DNA of 36,129 bases from Bacteroidaceae bacterium (lineage in GTDB: Bacteria > Bacteroidota > Bacteroidia > Bacteroidales > Bacteroidaceae): assembly GCA_017628775.1 (NCBI GenBank), contig JAGBYN010000154.1, positions 1 to 36,129 on the forward strand. Direction: 5' to 3'. The notes under the pieces are model-generated. The model was not told the origin of the DNA. It was given only the letters and a program-made list of their open reading frames with translations, and ran no database searches. Shown one piece after another: positions 14,755-24,800 of the stretch. Every line of letters begins with the position of its first letter. Position 1 is the stretch's first letter. Made by a program: the position numbers and the translations under genes.

Positions 14755-16854
14755 TTACTTAAGGCCACGGTTCTTGAGTAAGGGCTCAATATTGGGTTCC
14801 TTACCACGGAAGTTGACGTACATGTCCATGGCATCGTCAATAGCGCCAGGCTTGAGCACGTAGTTGCGGAACTTCTCAGCGACTTCAGTGTTGAAGATAT
14901 TGCCTGTTTCTTTAAATGCTTCAAAGGCATCAGCATCGAGGACTTCCGACCAGAGATAGCTGTAGTAGCCAGCAGTGTAGCCACCACCCATAGTGTGGTT
15001 GAAGTATGTGGTGCGGTAGCGTGAAGGGATTTGGCTGAGCAAACCACGTTGTCCCAATGTTTGTGCTTCAAAGGCCATTACATCGAAGTCGGCAGGAATT
15101 TCCTTCATGGTATGGAAGTCCATGTCGAGGAGAGATGCAGCAACGTATTCTGTAGTTACAAAGCCTTGTCCGTATTTTCCGCTTTGGATGAGGCGTTCCA
15201 CTAAAGCATTGGGGATAATTTCGCCCGTTTGGTAGTGCTTGGCATATTCCTTGAGCATTTCGGGTTCGAACACCCAGTGTTCGTTGACTTGCGAAGGAAG
15301 TTCAACGAAGTCGCGGGGCACGCTTGCCACGCCGTAGTAGTGCACGTCGCGGAAGAGGTTGTGCAGTGCGTGACCAAATTCATGGTAAAGTGTTTCCGCT
15401 TCGTCGGCAGTGAGCAATGCAGGTTGTCCGGCTGTAGGCTTGGTGAAGTTGCACACAATAGTTACTACGGGAGCCACCTTCACGCCATCCTTATATGTTT
15501 GAGCACGGTATTGTCCGCACCATGCACCACCACGCTTGCTGGCACGTGGGAAATAGTCTAAGTAGAGCACGCCTAAATGGCTACCATCCTTGTCGGTACA
15601 TTCAAAGGCCTGCGCATCGGGGTGAGGGAGGGGGATGCTGTCGATAAGGGTGAAGTTGACGCCATAGAGTTTGTTGGCAAAGAGGAACATGCCATCGCGC
15701 ACGTTGTTGAGTTCAAGGTAAGGGCGAATCAATGTTTCGTCGAAATCGTACTTTGTTTTCTTGGCGCGATCAGCATAGTAACGCCAGTCCCAACCCTGGG
15801 GTTCAAAGTTTTCGCCAGCTTTCTTGATTTCAGCTTTGATGTCCTTAAGTTCCTTCTTAGCTTGCTTCAGTGCAGGCGTCCACACTTGATCCAGTAAGTT
15901 GTAAACGGCTTCAGAGTTCTTTGCCATGCGCGTTTCAAGTACGAAAGAGGCATAGTCCTCGTAGCCCATGAGCTTTGCTTTTGCCAAACGAGCCTTAACA
16001 AGCTGTGCGCACACTTCACGGTTGTCAAATTCGCCATCCTGACCACGTGAGATGTAGCCATTGAAGATTTTTTCGCGTAATGCACGGTTGTCGGCATATT
16101 GCAGGAAAGGCATGACGCTGGGGTTGTGCAGTGTAAACACCCATTTGCCCTCCATGCTATCGGCCTTAGCCGTTTCTGCAGCTGTGGCGATGAGGTTTTC
16201 GGGCAATCCGGCGAGGTCGGCTTCGTTGTCAACAATCAACTTGAAGGCATTGGTTGCCTTAAGCATGTTTTGACCGAATGTGGTTTGCAAAGATGAAATT
16301 TGCGTGTTGAGTTCGCGCAACTGAGCCTGACTTGCAGAGTCAAGGTTTGCACCGCCACGCACGAAGTCTTTGTAGGTTTCTTCAAGCAACTTCATTTGTT
16401 CCTTGTCTAAACCAGCTTGTTCTTTTTGTGCATAAACAGCCTTGACGCGTTCAAAGAGTTCTGCGTTAAGACTGATGTCGTCGCCATGCTTGGTGAGGAG
16501 TGGCGAGATTTCAGCCTGAATGGCTTGAAGCTCGTCGTTGGTATTGGCATTGGTTTGTCCGTAGAACACCATGCTGACCTTAGTGAGCAATGAACCGCTT
16601 TGATCGAGTGCTACGATGGTATTCTCGAAGGTGGGTTCTTCTGTGTTGTTGACAATGCTTTCTACTTCAGCCTTTTGCAATTCCATAGCCTTGAGGAATG
16701 CAGGCTTATAGTGCTCAGGCTTGATTTGTTCGAAAGGAGGAACGCCCCAGGGTGTGCTCCATGTTTCAAAGAAGGGGTTGTTTGTTGCCGTGTCGCCACC
16801 AGAACAACTACACATCATTGCAGCAGCGCAGGCTGCAAAAATCATTTTCTTCAT
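14755..16854 (-). CDS. M3 family zinc metallopeptidase lipoprotein (peptidyl-dipeptidase / oligopeptidase type)
   Basis: A 699-residue oligopeptidase of family M3 (Dcp/OpdA/thimet group). The zinc site is HEFGH (H491, E492, H495) in ETLYHEFGHALHNLF, with the third ligand E518 in DFVELPSQ. The C-terminal YTAGYYSYLWSEVLDADAF is also characteristic. The N-terminus MKKMIFAACAAAMMCSCSGG is a lipoprotein signal, with lipidation most likely at C17 (MCSC) or C15, so the enzyme should sit in the cell envelope. It would finish peptide breakdown by releasing dipeptides or cutting short peptides. Whether it is a dipeptidyl carboxypeptidase or an endopeptidase cannot be decided by eye. It may be co-transcribed with the upstream lptC-like gene (57-base gap). 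Confidence 0.93.
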   Translation of the reverse strand: MKKMIFAACAAAMMCSCSGGDTATNNPFFETWSTPWGVPPFEQIKPEHYKPAFLKAMELQKAEVESIVNNTEEPTFENTIVALDQSGSLLTKVSMVFYGQTNANTNDELQAIQAEISPLLTKHGDDISLNAELFERVKAVYAQKEQAGLDKEQMKLLEETYKDFVRGGANLDSASQAQLRELNTQISSLQTTFGQNMLKATNAFKLIVDNEADLAGLPENLIATAAETAKADSMEGKWVFTLHNPSVMPFLQYADNRALREKIFNGYISRGQDGEFDNREVCAQLVKARLAKAKLMGYEDYASFVLETRMAKNSEAVYNLLDQVWTPALKQAKKELKDIKAEIKKAGENFEPQGWDWRYYADRAKKTKYDFDETLIRPYLELNNVRDGMFLFANKLYGVNFTLIDSIPLPHPDAQAFECTDKDGSHLGVLYLDYFPRASKRGGAWCGQYRAQTYKDGVKVAPVVTIVCNFTKPTAGQPALLTADEAETLYHEFGHALHNLFRDVHYYGVASVPRDFVELPSQVNEHWVFEPEMLKEYAKHYQTGEIIPNALVERLIQSGKYGQGFVTTEYVAASLLDMDFHTMKEIPADFDVMAFEAQTLGQRGLLSQIPSRYRTTYFNHTMGGGYTAGYYSYLWSEVLDADAFEAFKETGNIFNTEVAEKFRNYVLKPGAIDDAMDMYVNFRGKEPNIEPLLKNRGLK

Positions 16855-16911
16855 GTTTGTTTATTTTTATCGTTTTTTAGTTCGTTATGGTTCTTGGTTC
16901 AATGTTTTTTT

Positions 16912-17718
16912 TTACATGCGCACCCTTTCGTTGGTGGTTTGCATTTTCATTTTGGCTTTAACGTCGGTTTTAGGCCCATCAGAGTTGAGGCGCACAGGAT
17001 CCTTGATGGCAGGTGGCGTTCTCAAAGGTTTTGGTGTTGATGGTTTTGTGCTTTTTTGATTGGGCGCCGCCGCAGGTTTTTTATTTGTGTTCCTTTCGGG
17101 CGCCGTTGTGCTGGGATTAACTTTGACGTCGGCCTCTTTGGTTGTGGTTGAGTCGGCATTAGCCGTTGCACTTGACTGAGTTGCAAAGGGCATGAAACCT
17201 GAAGAGTTCTTAACCTTGATTTTCTTCATTTGCTCATCGCTTTCAAACCAATATCCTTCAATGTGTCGGGTGGGTTCGTCGATGATAAAATGCGTGTTGG
17301 CATAAAAGATATGCTTGCGCATGTCCCAATACAATTCTTCAGATTGGTAAACCAATTGTTTTTCAATGTCGTTGATCATCACGTGTCCGCGCAACTTCCA
17401 AAGGTTTTGGTCGTAGCAAAAGGCCGTGTCGGCTGTGATGTGCAGGTTTGTGCGCAGGTTGTTGTCGTAGCGTTCCAGGTAAAGGCCCTTTGGGAACTCC
17501 TGTCGTTGTGGTACTGTTTTGTCGAACACCCTCCACTCTTCTGCGATGATTTTATAGCGCACGATGCCAGAGTCGGAAATGAGTTTTGATACGCCATAGG
17601 TGGTCATTACCGGCAAAGAGTCACGACTTTCTATGGCCGCCCCCATAGGTGGGGCTTCCGATGTACATGCCGTTGTGGCAACAGCAACGGTTAAAAGGAA
17701 ATAAATAATCTTTTTCAA
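16912..17718 (-). CDS. lptC: LptC-like LPS export lipoprotein
   Basis: A 268-residue lipoprotein (VATTACTSE, lipidated Cys18) with the LptC/OstA beta-jellyroll pattern in residues about 35-175: TYGVSKLISDSGIVRYKIIAEEW, FPKGLYLERYDNNL, ITADTAFCYDQNLWKLRGHV and YQSEELYWDMRKHIFYANTHFII. This domain receives lipopolysaccharide from the inner-membrane transporter and passes it along the Lpt bridge. Residues about 183-268 form a low-complexity tail rich in Thr, Ala, Pro, Lys and Ser, which standard LptC lacks. Its neighbours are an outer-membrane protein gene upstream and coaX further upstream. Assignment to LptC rests on the pattern and context. Confidence 0.82.
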   Translation of the reverse strand: MKKIIYFLLTVAVATTACTSEAPPMGAAIESRDSLPVMTTYGVSKLISDSGIVRYKIIAEEWRVFDKTVPQRQEFPKGLYLERYDNNLRTNLHITADTAFCYDQNLWKLRGHVMINDIEKQLVYQSEELYWDMRKHIFYANTHFIIDEPTRHIEGYWFESDEQMKKIKVKNSSGFMPFATQSSATANADSTTTKEADVKVNPSTTAPERNTNKKPAAAPNQKSTKPSTPKPLRTPPAIKDPVRLNSDGPKTDVKAKMKMQTTNERVRM

Positions 17719-17788
17719 GGTTAATGTTGAGAAAGGAGGGGAGTGAATAAAAAGGCGCCCATAACGCAGGGCTTCTGAACGTTGCTGC

Positions 17789-19093
17789 TTACTTCACCTT
17801 CCACTTGCTGAACCACGCTTCATTGAACGTGATGCCGATGCAGAGGCGGAGGTAGTTTTCAGCCATGAGTGTAGCGCTGGGTTCCACGCGTTCGTATTGT
17901 GCAGAGATGTTTAAGACGCTGTTTCTGCTCCAATAGTTGAGAATGGGGATACCGATACCAAGACTTGCGGTGTAGCTGGTTGGACCATCCTGGCCGTTGA
18001 CTTTGATATAGGGAGAGGTGTATGACGCCCCGAAACGGTAGCGAATGCGGTCGCGGAAGCGTAAACCGTAGGGGTTCTTGACGTATTCAGCCCCCACGAT
18101 AAATTGATGTTTGTCCTGATAGGCGCTTGTGCTTACGGTGTATTGGTTGTTGATGAACTGAGGGGATTTACAACCGTCCCACAGTTCCAGACTGTAGTCA
18201 AAACCTACGCGTAAACGGTCGCGGTGGTTCCAAACTGCACCCACAGCAAAGCAGTGGGGCATTTCGAAAGCATTGCTCAGGCGCAGGGTGTCGCCAATGG
18301 TGCCTTGACCAGACGTGACACGTTGATCGTAGTAGTTGGCCGTGCGGTTTACGTTATGTCCGATTCCGTAGGTTGCCCCTATGATGAGCGTGTTGTTGCG
18401 GTTCACCCGTTGTTCGTATTGCACCCCAAGATCCACTTTGTACGTGCGGATATCCGCATCGTACTTACGTTGGCGCGAACTGATATTGTTGTTGTTGAAA
18501 GAGGCGCCGACGCTATGGTTTAGTGAACCCCATACATATCCGAAGTTCGCACCTACTGAAAGGTTGCGGATTGGTTCGTAACCGATTCCGGCAAAGACCT
18601 GTTGCAAACCGCCATCCCCTTTATAGGTTTCGGTTTGTTTAATCTCGCCAGTGGGTTGTGCGATGCTTGACGTCGTGGTCATCTTGTAGCCAATGGTAGA
18701 GTAGGGCACAAGACCCAACGTCATGCCCAGGCGTGGTGCCAAACGGAATGCCGCAGTGATGTAATCCACCGTTGAGTTATTCAAGTTTTTGCTGCTGTTG
18801 CCACTTTCAAAGTGTGCGTATTGCAAAGAAGCACCGATGTCGAAGAGAAAGGTGAGCGAGTCGATGGCAGAGTACGAAGCAGGGTTCTTGTAATTGACCT
18901 GTTCGTTATGGCGCATGCCCAACCCAAGTCCAGCCATCCCCTTGTTAAAACCCTGTGCGCGATCGTTCATTAATCCGAATCCATAGCGCGAGTATGGAGA
19001 GTTTGAGCCATTGTTTGAGTTTTGTTGTGCATAGACGGAACCCACGCACAGGAGAGAGGCTGAGAGAAGAATTGTTTTAAAGAGTTTGATCAT
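17789..19093 (-). CDS. Predicted outer-membrane beta-barrel protein
   Basis: A 434-residue protein with a signal peptide (cleaved near VYAQ, residue 22). Its sequence is alternating, aromatic and glycine-rich, as expected of a long-chain-transporter-like beta barrel (SPYSRYGFGLMNDRAQGFNKGMAGLGLGMR, GASLQYAHF, GANFGYVWGSL, FGASYTSPYIKVNG). The start NSPYSRYGFG followed by AGLGLGMR...NYKNPASYSAIDSLTF is shared with Bacteroidales outer-membrane proteins encoded near coaX and lptC. The transported substrate or function is unknown. It lies between coaX and the lptC-like gene with gaps of 93 and 70 bases, which suggests an envelope operon. Confidence 0.8.
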   Translation of the reverse strand: MIKLFKTILLSASLLCVGSVYAQQNSNNGSNSPYSRYGFGLMNDRAQGFNKGMAGLGLGMRHNEQVNYKNPASYSAIDSLTFLFDIGASLQYAHFESGNSSKNLNNSTVDYITAAFRLAPRLGMTLGLVPYSTIGYKMTTTSSIAQPTGEIKQTETYKGDGGLQQVFAGIGYEPIRNLSVGANFGYVWGSLNHSVGASFNNNNISSRQRKYDADIRTYKVDLGVQYEQRVNRNNTLIIGATYGIGHNVNRTANYYDQRVTSGQGTIGDTLRLSNAFEMPHCFAVGAVWNHRDRLRVGFDYSLELWDGCKSPQFINNQYTVSTSAYQDKHQFIVGAEYVKNPYGLRFRDRIRYRFGASYTSPYIKVNGQDGPTSYTASLGIGIPILNYWSRNSVLNISAQYERVEPSATLMAENYLRLCIGITFNEAWFSKWKVK

Positions 19094-19186
19094 ATTGTGA
19101 TATACTAAGTAGCATTTGAAAAATTCAAACGAAAGATGTCAGGAGGCATAACTGCCCTTGGCCTTTATGTGGGCTTTTGTCTCTAT

Positions 19187-19897
19187 TTATAGCAACATAT
19201 TGAGTCCGCGCAATACCAATAGAGGGTCGGTTTCAATAATTGGGTTGACATCGTCGGCAAAGGTAAAGATATTGCCCCCGGTGTAAAATACCTTGAGGTC
19301 AGGGTAGTGCTTGAGGCACATTCGGATGTAGCCCTCAATTTCGTATTTAATGCCATTGAGCGCTCCGCTGCGCATGGCAGAAGGCGTGTCGTAGCCGAAG
19401 TCGCAGAGTTCGCCTTCTACGGTGATTTGCGGTAGGGCAGCGGTGTGTTCGTGCATGGCCATTAATCTCAATTCAACGCCAGGCGAGATACTTCCCCCGA
19501 CAAATTCGCGTTGTTCATTCACCATGTCGAATGTCAGGCATGTTCCTGCGTCAATCACCAGGAATGGTTGTTCTTTCGCCAAAACCGAGGCTGCGATGTC
19601 AGCCGCTAAGCGGTCGGCACCAAGTCCTGTTGGGATTTCTTGAAAGAACTGTTTGGCATAGGGCGAGGTGTAGTGCAACTGTAATGTGGGGCAAGGCAAT
19701 AGCTTCAGGGCTTGCTTGAGCTTGTCGTTTTCTCGTGCCACATTAGAGAGCGCACAGGCTGTGATGTTGAACTCCTGGTGGAGTTTCCCGATTTCTGTAT
19801 GCCAGTCCGTTGTTACCCGCTCAAAAAAAACAAGGTTTTGTTGGTCAAACACAGCGATCTTTGCCGAGGTGTTGCCAACATCTATGGTTAGGTTCAT
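19187..19897 (-). CDS. coaX: Type III pantothenate kinase
   Basis: Catalyses the first step of coenzyme A synthesis, phosphorylating pantothenate. CoaX belongs to the ASKHA superfamily. Motifs are the phosphate-1 loop DVGNTSAKIAVF (6-17), GLGADRLAAD with the catalytic base D95, and the phosphate-2 loop DAGTCLTFD (116-124). The start chosen gives MNLTIDVGNT, the normal family N-terminus and 236 residues. An in-frame ATG 14 codons upstream (19939) adds a leader (MPHTPGAWLNKLRI) unlike the family. It forms one pathway with coaBC at the other end of the window and lies just downstream of thiL. Confidence 0.95.
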   Translation of the reverse strand: MNLTIDVGNTSAKIAVFDQQNLVFFERVTTDWHTEIGKLHQEFNITACALSNVARENDKLKQALKLLPCPTLQLHYTSPYAKQFFQEIPTGLGADRLAADIAASVLAKEQPFLVIDAGTCLTFDMVNEQREFVGGSISPGVELRLMAMHEHTAALPQITVEGELCDFGYDTPSAMRSGALNGIKYEIEGYIRMCLKHYPDLKVFYTGGNIFTFADDVNPIIETDPLLVLRGLNMLL

Positions 19898-19993
19898 TAT
19901 TCTGAGTTTATTCAGCCATGCCCCTGGTGTGTGGGGCACAAGTGGCTAATTCGCTGCAAAATTACAAAAAAACGTTGGATTATCCCCGTTGTT

Positions 19994-21019
19994 CTATTTC
20001 CAACCCTGTGCTTTAAGTGTAAATTCCTGTCCGTCGCGCCCCACAAGCACTTCGCCCAGTTCCTGGCGTGTGATGTGTCCGATAACGCGCACATCCTCAA
20101 TTTGCAATACTTTTTCGTGGTCGGTGAGTGGCAAGGTAAACAACAGCTCATAATCCTCGCCTCCGTTTAGCGCGCATGTGGTGAGGTTCATGTTGAACGA
20201 CTCAGCCGTTGTTGCGGTGAGGTAATCGATAGGGATGCGTTCTTCGTAGATGCGGCAACCCACCCCCGATTGCTTGCAAATGTGCTTGATGTCGGACGCC
20301 AAGCCATCGCTTACGTCAATCATGGCAGTAGGGCGAATGCCCGCTTTTGCTAAGGCCTCAATCACGTCTTTGCGTGCTTCAGGTTTTAAGAAGCGTTCCA
20401 GTAGATATTCGCGTCCGCTGAAGTCGGGTTGTGCTGTTTCGCCATTCTGGCCTTGCTGACTTTCAAAGATCATTTTTTCGCGCTCCAACAGTTGGAGTCC
20501 CATGTAGGCTGCGCCGAGATTGCCGCTCACGCAGATAAGATCTGTGTCGCGGGCGCCACGGCGTTCGGTGCATGTTGAGGCGTCCACCTCGCCCACGCAG
20601 GTCAGGCTCAATGCTAATCCAGTCTTTGAACTTGTGGTGTCGCCCCCAACAAGATCCACGTGGTATTCCTCGCAAGCCAATTTTAGACCAGCGTAAATAT
20701 CCTCAAGGTGTTCCACTTCAAAGCGTCGGCCCAATGCCATGTTTACGATCAGTTGTTGTGGCGTTCCGTTCATGGCATAGATGTCGGAGAAGTTCACGAT
20801 AGCCGCCTTATAGCCTAAATGCTTTAAGGGCATGTACGTTAAGTCGAAGTGAATGCCCTCCATCAGCATGTCGCTGGTGATGAGGGTTTGCTTATTCGGT
20901 GTAGGTGTGAGGATGGCGGCGTCGTCGCCTACGCCTTTTTTTGTTGTGGTATTGTTTATCGGAAAGTTTTTGGTGAGGTGGTCGATTAAGCCAAACTCAC
21001 CCAATTCAGAAATTTGCAT
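19994..21019 (-). CDS. thiL: Thiamine-monophosphate kinase
   Basis: Makes thiamine diphosphate from thiamine monophosphate and ATP. Motifs of the PurM-like ATP-binding fold: GDDAA (31-35), SDMLMEGIHFDL (49-60), NFSDIYAMNG (76-85), LVGGDTTSS (123-131) and, near the C-terminus, CALNGGEDYELLFTLP. At 341 residues it has normal length. The N-terminus (MQISELGEFGLIDHL) is typical, which supports the start. It may share a transcript with the small beta-barrel gene 80 bases upstream and coaX 96 bases downstream. No thiamine riboswitch was recognised before it. Confidence 0.95.
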   Translation of the reverse strand: MQISELGEFGLIDHLTKNFPINNTTTKKGVGDDAAILTPTPNKQTLITSDMLMEGIHFDLTYMPLKHLGYKAAIVNFSDIYAMNGTPQQLIVNMALGRRFEVEHLEDIYAGLKLACEEYHVDLVGGDTTSSKTGLALSLTCVGEVDASTCTERRGARDTDLICVSGNLGAAYMGLQLLEREKMIFESQQGQNGETAQPDFSGREYLLERFLKPEARKDVIEALAKAGIRPTAMIDVSDGLASDIKHICKQSGVGCRIYEERIPIDYLTATTAESFNMNLTTCALNGGEDYELLFTLPLTDHEKVLQIEDVRVIGHITRQELGEVLVGRDGQEFTLKAQGWK

Positions 21020-21099
21020 GGGTATGGTTTTGTGGTTTAATGAAAAACGTAGGCTTCCTATTCGTAAATCGTTAAGGCAAAGGGCGGTGCTGCTATGGT

Positions 21100-21594
21100 T
21101 TAGAAATAAACGCCGAAGCCCACCTTAAAGCCTATTCCGCTGTAGTATTTGTATTCGTTGAGGCAGAAGTTATAGTTGAGCGCTGGTTCAATGGTGACGT
21201 GGCGGTTAATGAAAAACGCGTAGCCCAATTCAACGGGCACGTTCAGCAACCATTTGCCATGTTTGCGCCATCCCACATTGTTGCGCCATGAGCATTCGCC
21301 ACCGGTGCCAATGAAAATGCCGTTGCGGTCGAAGTAGTAGCGAGCGTTCAGACCCAACTTTACTTCATGATTTTTATTTTCGTAGCCATAGCCCACAGTG
21401 CCTCTGAGCATAAAATCCTTGTCAACGAAATAGCCGGCGTTGAGGCTGAACTTGGCGTTGAGTTCGTTGATATCGTTGTGGCTGATGTCTAAGCTGGAGA
21501 GCGATGCGCCAATGTACTTCTTGCCTTTTTCAAACTGGGCATAAGCGCCAAAGCAAGTGAAGAGCGCAATGATGAGTGTGAGAATCTTCTTCAT
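21100..21594 (-). CDS. Small outer-membrane beta-barrel protein
   Basis: A 164-residue protein with a signal peptide (MKKILTLIIALFTCFGAYAQ) and about eight amphipathic strands (YIGASLSSLDIS, KFSLNAGYFVDKDFMLRGTVGYGYE, VKLGLNARYYFDRNGIFIGTGGE, NVPVELGYAFFINRHVTIEPALNYNF), ending GIGFKVGFGVYF with the terminal aromatic residue expected for assembly by the BAM complex. It resembles the eight-stranded porin-family barrels common in Bacteroidetes. Its specific role is unknown. It heads the minus-strand series and is divergent from addA. Confidence 0.82.
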   Translation of the reverse strand: MKKILTLIIALFTCFGAYAQFEKGKKYIGASLSSLDISHNDINELNAKFSLNAGYFVDKDFMLRGTVGYGYENKNHEVKLGLNARYYFDRNGIFIGTGGECSWRNNVGWRKHGKWLLNVPVELGYAFFINRHVTIEPALNYNFCLNEYKYYSGIGFKVGFGVYF

Positions 21595-21666
21595 GTTTTT
21601 AGGTGTTTTAAAGTTTCAGTTATTTAGCCGTTGCTTATTGGACTGTTCGGCTTTTTAATTCGCATA

Positions 21667-21674
21667 CAAATTTA
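21667..21674 (-). promoter_or_regulatory. Bacteroidetes -7 element, small beta-barrel gene promoter
   Basis: On the minus strand TAAATTTG matches TAnnTTTG exactly, about 72 bases before the start codon. The -33 element is not clear. Confidence 0.45.
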
Positions 21675-21728
21675 AGGTATTTTTCACAACAACTCTTTGA
21701 GGTGCTCAAAAATAATGTTAATTACACC

Positions 21729-21785
21729 ATGTTTTGAGGCGAAACATCACACCGAGGTGTCTTTTTCCCTAATAAAAAGGAAAAG
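21729..21785. promoter_or_regulatory. Three small inverted repeats upstream of addA
   Basis: Consecutive short inverted repeats lie just upstream of the addA promoter: ATGTTT/AAACAT (21729-21747), ACACC/GGTGT directly after, and TTTTCC/GGAAAA (about 21763-21784). They could be operator-like sites or, for the AT-rich one, chance pairing. Nothing identifies a regulator. Confidence 0.3.
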
Positions 21786-21788
21786 CGA

Positions 21789-21820
21789 TTTCGCCATATT
21801 ATAAAGAATGTGTACCTTTG
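21789..21820 (+). promoter_or_regulatory. addA promoter
   Basis: TTTC (21789-21792) stands 20 bases before TACCTTTG (21813-21820), an exact -7 match with a near-match -33. Transcription would begin near 21827, so the TTG codon at 21818 lies inside the promoter and cannot be the start codon. The ATG at 21860 fits. Confidence 0.7.
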
Positions 21821-21859
21821 AACGAACGAAAACCAATACCCCAAACAATATCAATCGAA

Positions 21860-24800
21860 ATGAAGGCCCTGAAAATATTCAAAGCCTCTGCAGGTAGTGG
21901 TAAGACATTTACCCTTGCGGTGGAATACATTAAACTATTGATTCAAAATCCCTTTGCCTATCAAAATATATTGGCTGTGACCTTTACCAATAAGGCTACT
22001 GCCGAGATGAAGATGCGTATTCTTGGACAGCTCAACGGCATTGCCCATAGTTATGTCAATTCTCAGCAGTATTTCGATAAGGTGAAGGAAGCCCCCGAGA
22101 TTCAGGCTCTGAATATCTCCGATGCAGAACTGCGTCGGCGTGCTGGTGTGGCTATGACCAACCTGCTTCATGATTACCATCGGTTTAAAGTGGTGACCAT
22201 CGACTCCTTCTTTCAAGGCATTGTTCGCGAATTGGCTTATGAACTTGATTTGACCGCCAATTTGCGCGTGGACCTCAATGCGAAGGAAGCCTTGGCAGAG
22301 GCTGTGTCGGCTTTGGTGAATTCGTTGAGCGAGGGCACACCTCAGGAAAAGCAAAAACAATTGCTTAACTTAATCCTTGATTTCATCAACGAACGCATCA
22401 ATGAAGATAAGTCATGGGATGTGTTTGCCAGCGTGAATAAGTTTGGCATGCACGTGTTCAACGAAAATTATTTGAAAAAGAACGTTGAAGAACGTTTGGC
22501 TATGGGCGACCCAAAGGGCTTGTCAACATTGAAAACAAAACTCCGTACGCGCAAGGCAGATGCCATAAAACTGATTAACAATGGGGCATTGGCCTTGCAG
22601 GGCGCCCTGAAGCAAGTAGGCCTTGACGATACAAACCTTGCGGGAAAGTCAAGAGGCGTGTGGGGATTGCTGGACAAGTTGAGTACCATTAAAGAACAGG
22701 GCGAAATTGATAAGATCTTTAACGCGACGTTTCAGAAATGCGAAGCAGGCTCTGGCGCCTGGATTAAGGATACGACCCACCATGCCTGGATTGATGCCTA
22801 CGGTATTCCATTCCTGAAAGCTGTGCGGCAGAACGTGTATGATATCGGCACGTGCAACGCCGTGCTTGAGCATATCAATGAGATGATGCTGCTTAATGCG
22901 ATTAACGAGAAATTGCGTGAGATGAACCATGAGGCCAACCGTTTTCTGCTCGCTGATACCGGGCATTTTCTGCGCAATATGATTGATGAAAGTGATGTGC
23001 CCTTCATCTATGAACGCACGGGCACACGCTACACCCATATCATGATTGATGAGTTTCAGGATACGAGCGAACTTCAATGGGATAACTTTCAGCCCCTTCT
23101 GAAAAACTGTTTGGACCAGGAACAGCGTTGCTTGATTGTGGGCGATGTGAAACAAAGTATTTACCGTTGGCGCAATAGCGATTGGGGCATTTTCAATGGC
23201 ATCGAAGAGAGTCGGTTTAAGCACCATGTGGATGTGGTGCCGCTCGACACCAATCACCGCAGTGCGGAATACGTGGTGCGCTTTAACAATGATTTGTTTA
23301 AGCATGCGGTGAAAACGGTTCAGGATTATTACCAGCAGGAGTTTGGCGTGCCTTCTACCGAGATAGCTAAGGCTTACAGCGATGTGGCGCAGCAGGTTGA
23401 TCCCAAACAAGCGGGCAAGGGCTATGTTCGCATTGATGATGTGGTTGACGATCAAACCGACGACCCCACCACGACGATGCTGAACGCTGTGGCGCAAACA
23501 TTGCGTGATTTGCTCGCAGCTGGTGTGCCCCAAAATAAGATTGCTATCCTTGTGCGCTATTCAAAGGCTGGTAAATCTATTGTTGATTATTTGGCGCAAA
23601 CCATGCCCGAGGTGAAACTGGTGAGCAACGAAGCCTACACCCTGGGTAATTCATCGCTTCTGAAATTGTTGATTCAAGCCCTCAGGGTATTGCTCAACCC
23701 CAATAATCGATTGGAGCGTGTGCTCCTTGCTGTGGCCTACCAAACCGAAGTGCTTGGCGTGGTCGACCCCCAACGCTGGGCAGAGCAGATGATGCTACTG
23801 TCTGATGAGGATATGGAACAATATCTTCCTGCGGCTTTCGGCGCAGAGCAACGCACCGTGCTTGCCGACCTTCCGCTTTATGAGCTTTGCGAGCGTTTGT
23901 ACGATGTGTTTGGTATGAATGCTATAGATGGTCAGGACACTTATCTGTTCTGTTTCTACGATCAACTCCTGATGTTCTTGCAGGATAAGCCCGCGACGCT
24001 TGCTTCGCTCGTAGCTTATTGGGAGGAAACGATGCAGAATAAAGAAGTGCAGATGACGGGCACCGACGGGGTGCAGATCATGACCATCCATAAATCGAAA
24101 GGTTTGGAGTTCCACTCTGTTATTGCACCCTTTTTCGATTGGCGTGCCGATGGTCTTGATGCCCACACGAAAAACTACGTTTGGTGTGAACCTCAGCAGG
24201 CGCCCTTCAATGCTGTGCCCATTCTGCCCATCGTGTTCAACAAGGGATTGGGGCAGACGGACTTTAGAGACGATTATCAAAAGGAAGTCTTGAAACAATT
24301 GGTTGATAACCTCAACCTGATGTATGTGGCCTACACCCGTGCAGAGCAGAATCTTGTGGTGCTCACGCGAAAGAAAACATCGCATCGACAGACGTCGGAG
24401 TTTACCTTGAACACCATTATCCATCAAGCCATTGAGGCGTTTACACCCCAGGACGTTCCTTTGAATACAACCGAAATCAATGAAAACGGTGTTACGATTA
24501 AGCGTTCGGAGTATGCCACGCTGAAGGCTTATGAACCTTCGGCTAAGGGCACCCCCGACGGCAATGTGTTTACCATGCCCTCCAAAACGCAGGTAGTGCC
24601 CTTCGTTTATCATCCGCTTACCGCTACCTTCATGCAGTCGCATGCTTCACGTCAGTTTCTTAGTTCGGACGAGGCTGACGAGGCCCAGTTGGCGTCGCAG
24701 CATTACGTGTTGCTCGGGAAAGTCGTGCACCGGGTGTTGGAGTATGTGGAAACGGCTGCCGATACTGCATCCGCCCTTTTGCGTGTTGAAGGCGAAGGTT

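Noticed and set aside
21818..21860. TTG at 21818 as the addA start codon
   Set aside because: It lies inside the -7 promoter element, and the added 14 residues do not resemble the family N-terminus.
22649..23533. Long antisense frame of 294 codons inside addA
   Set aside because: It lies opposite well-conserved helicase motifs and shows no family features. It is explained by the codon usage of addA.
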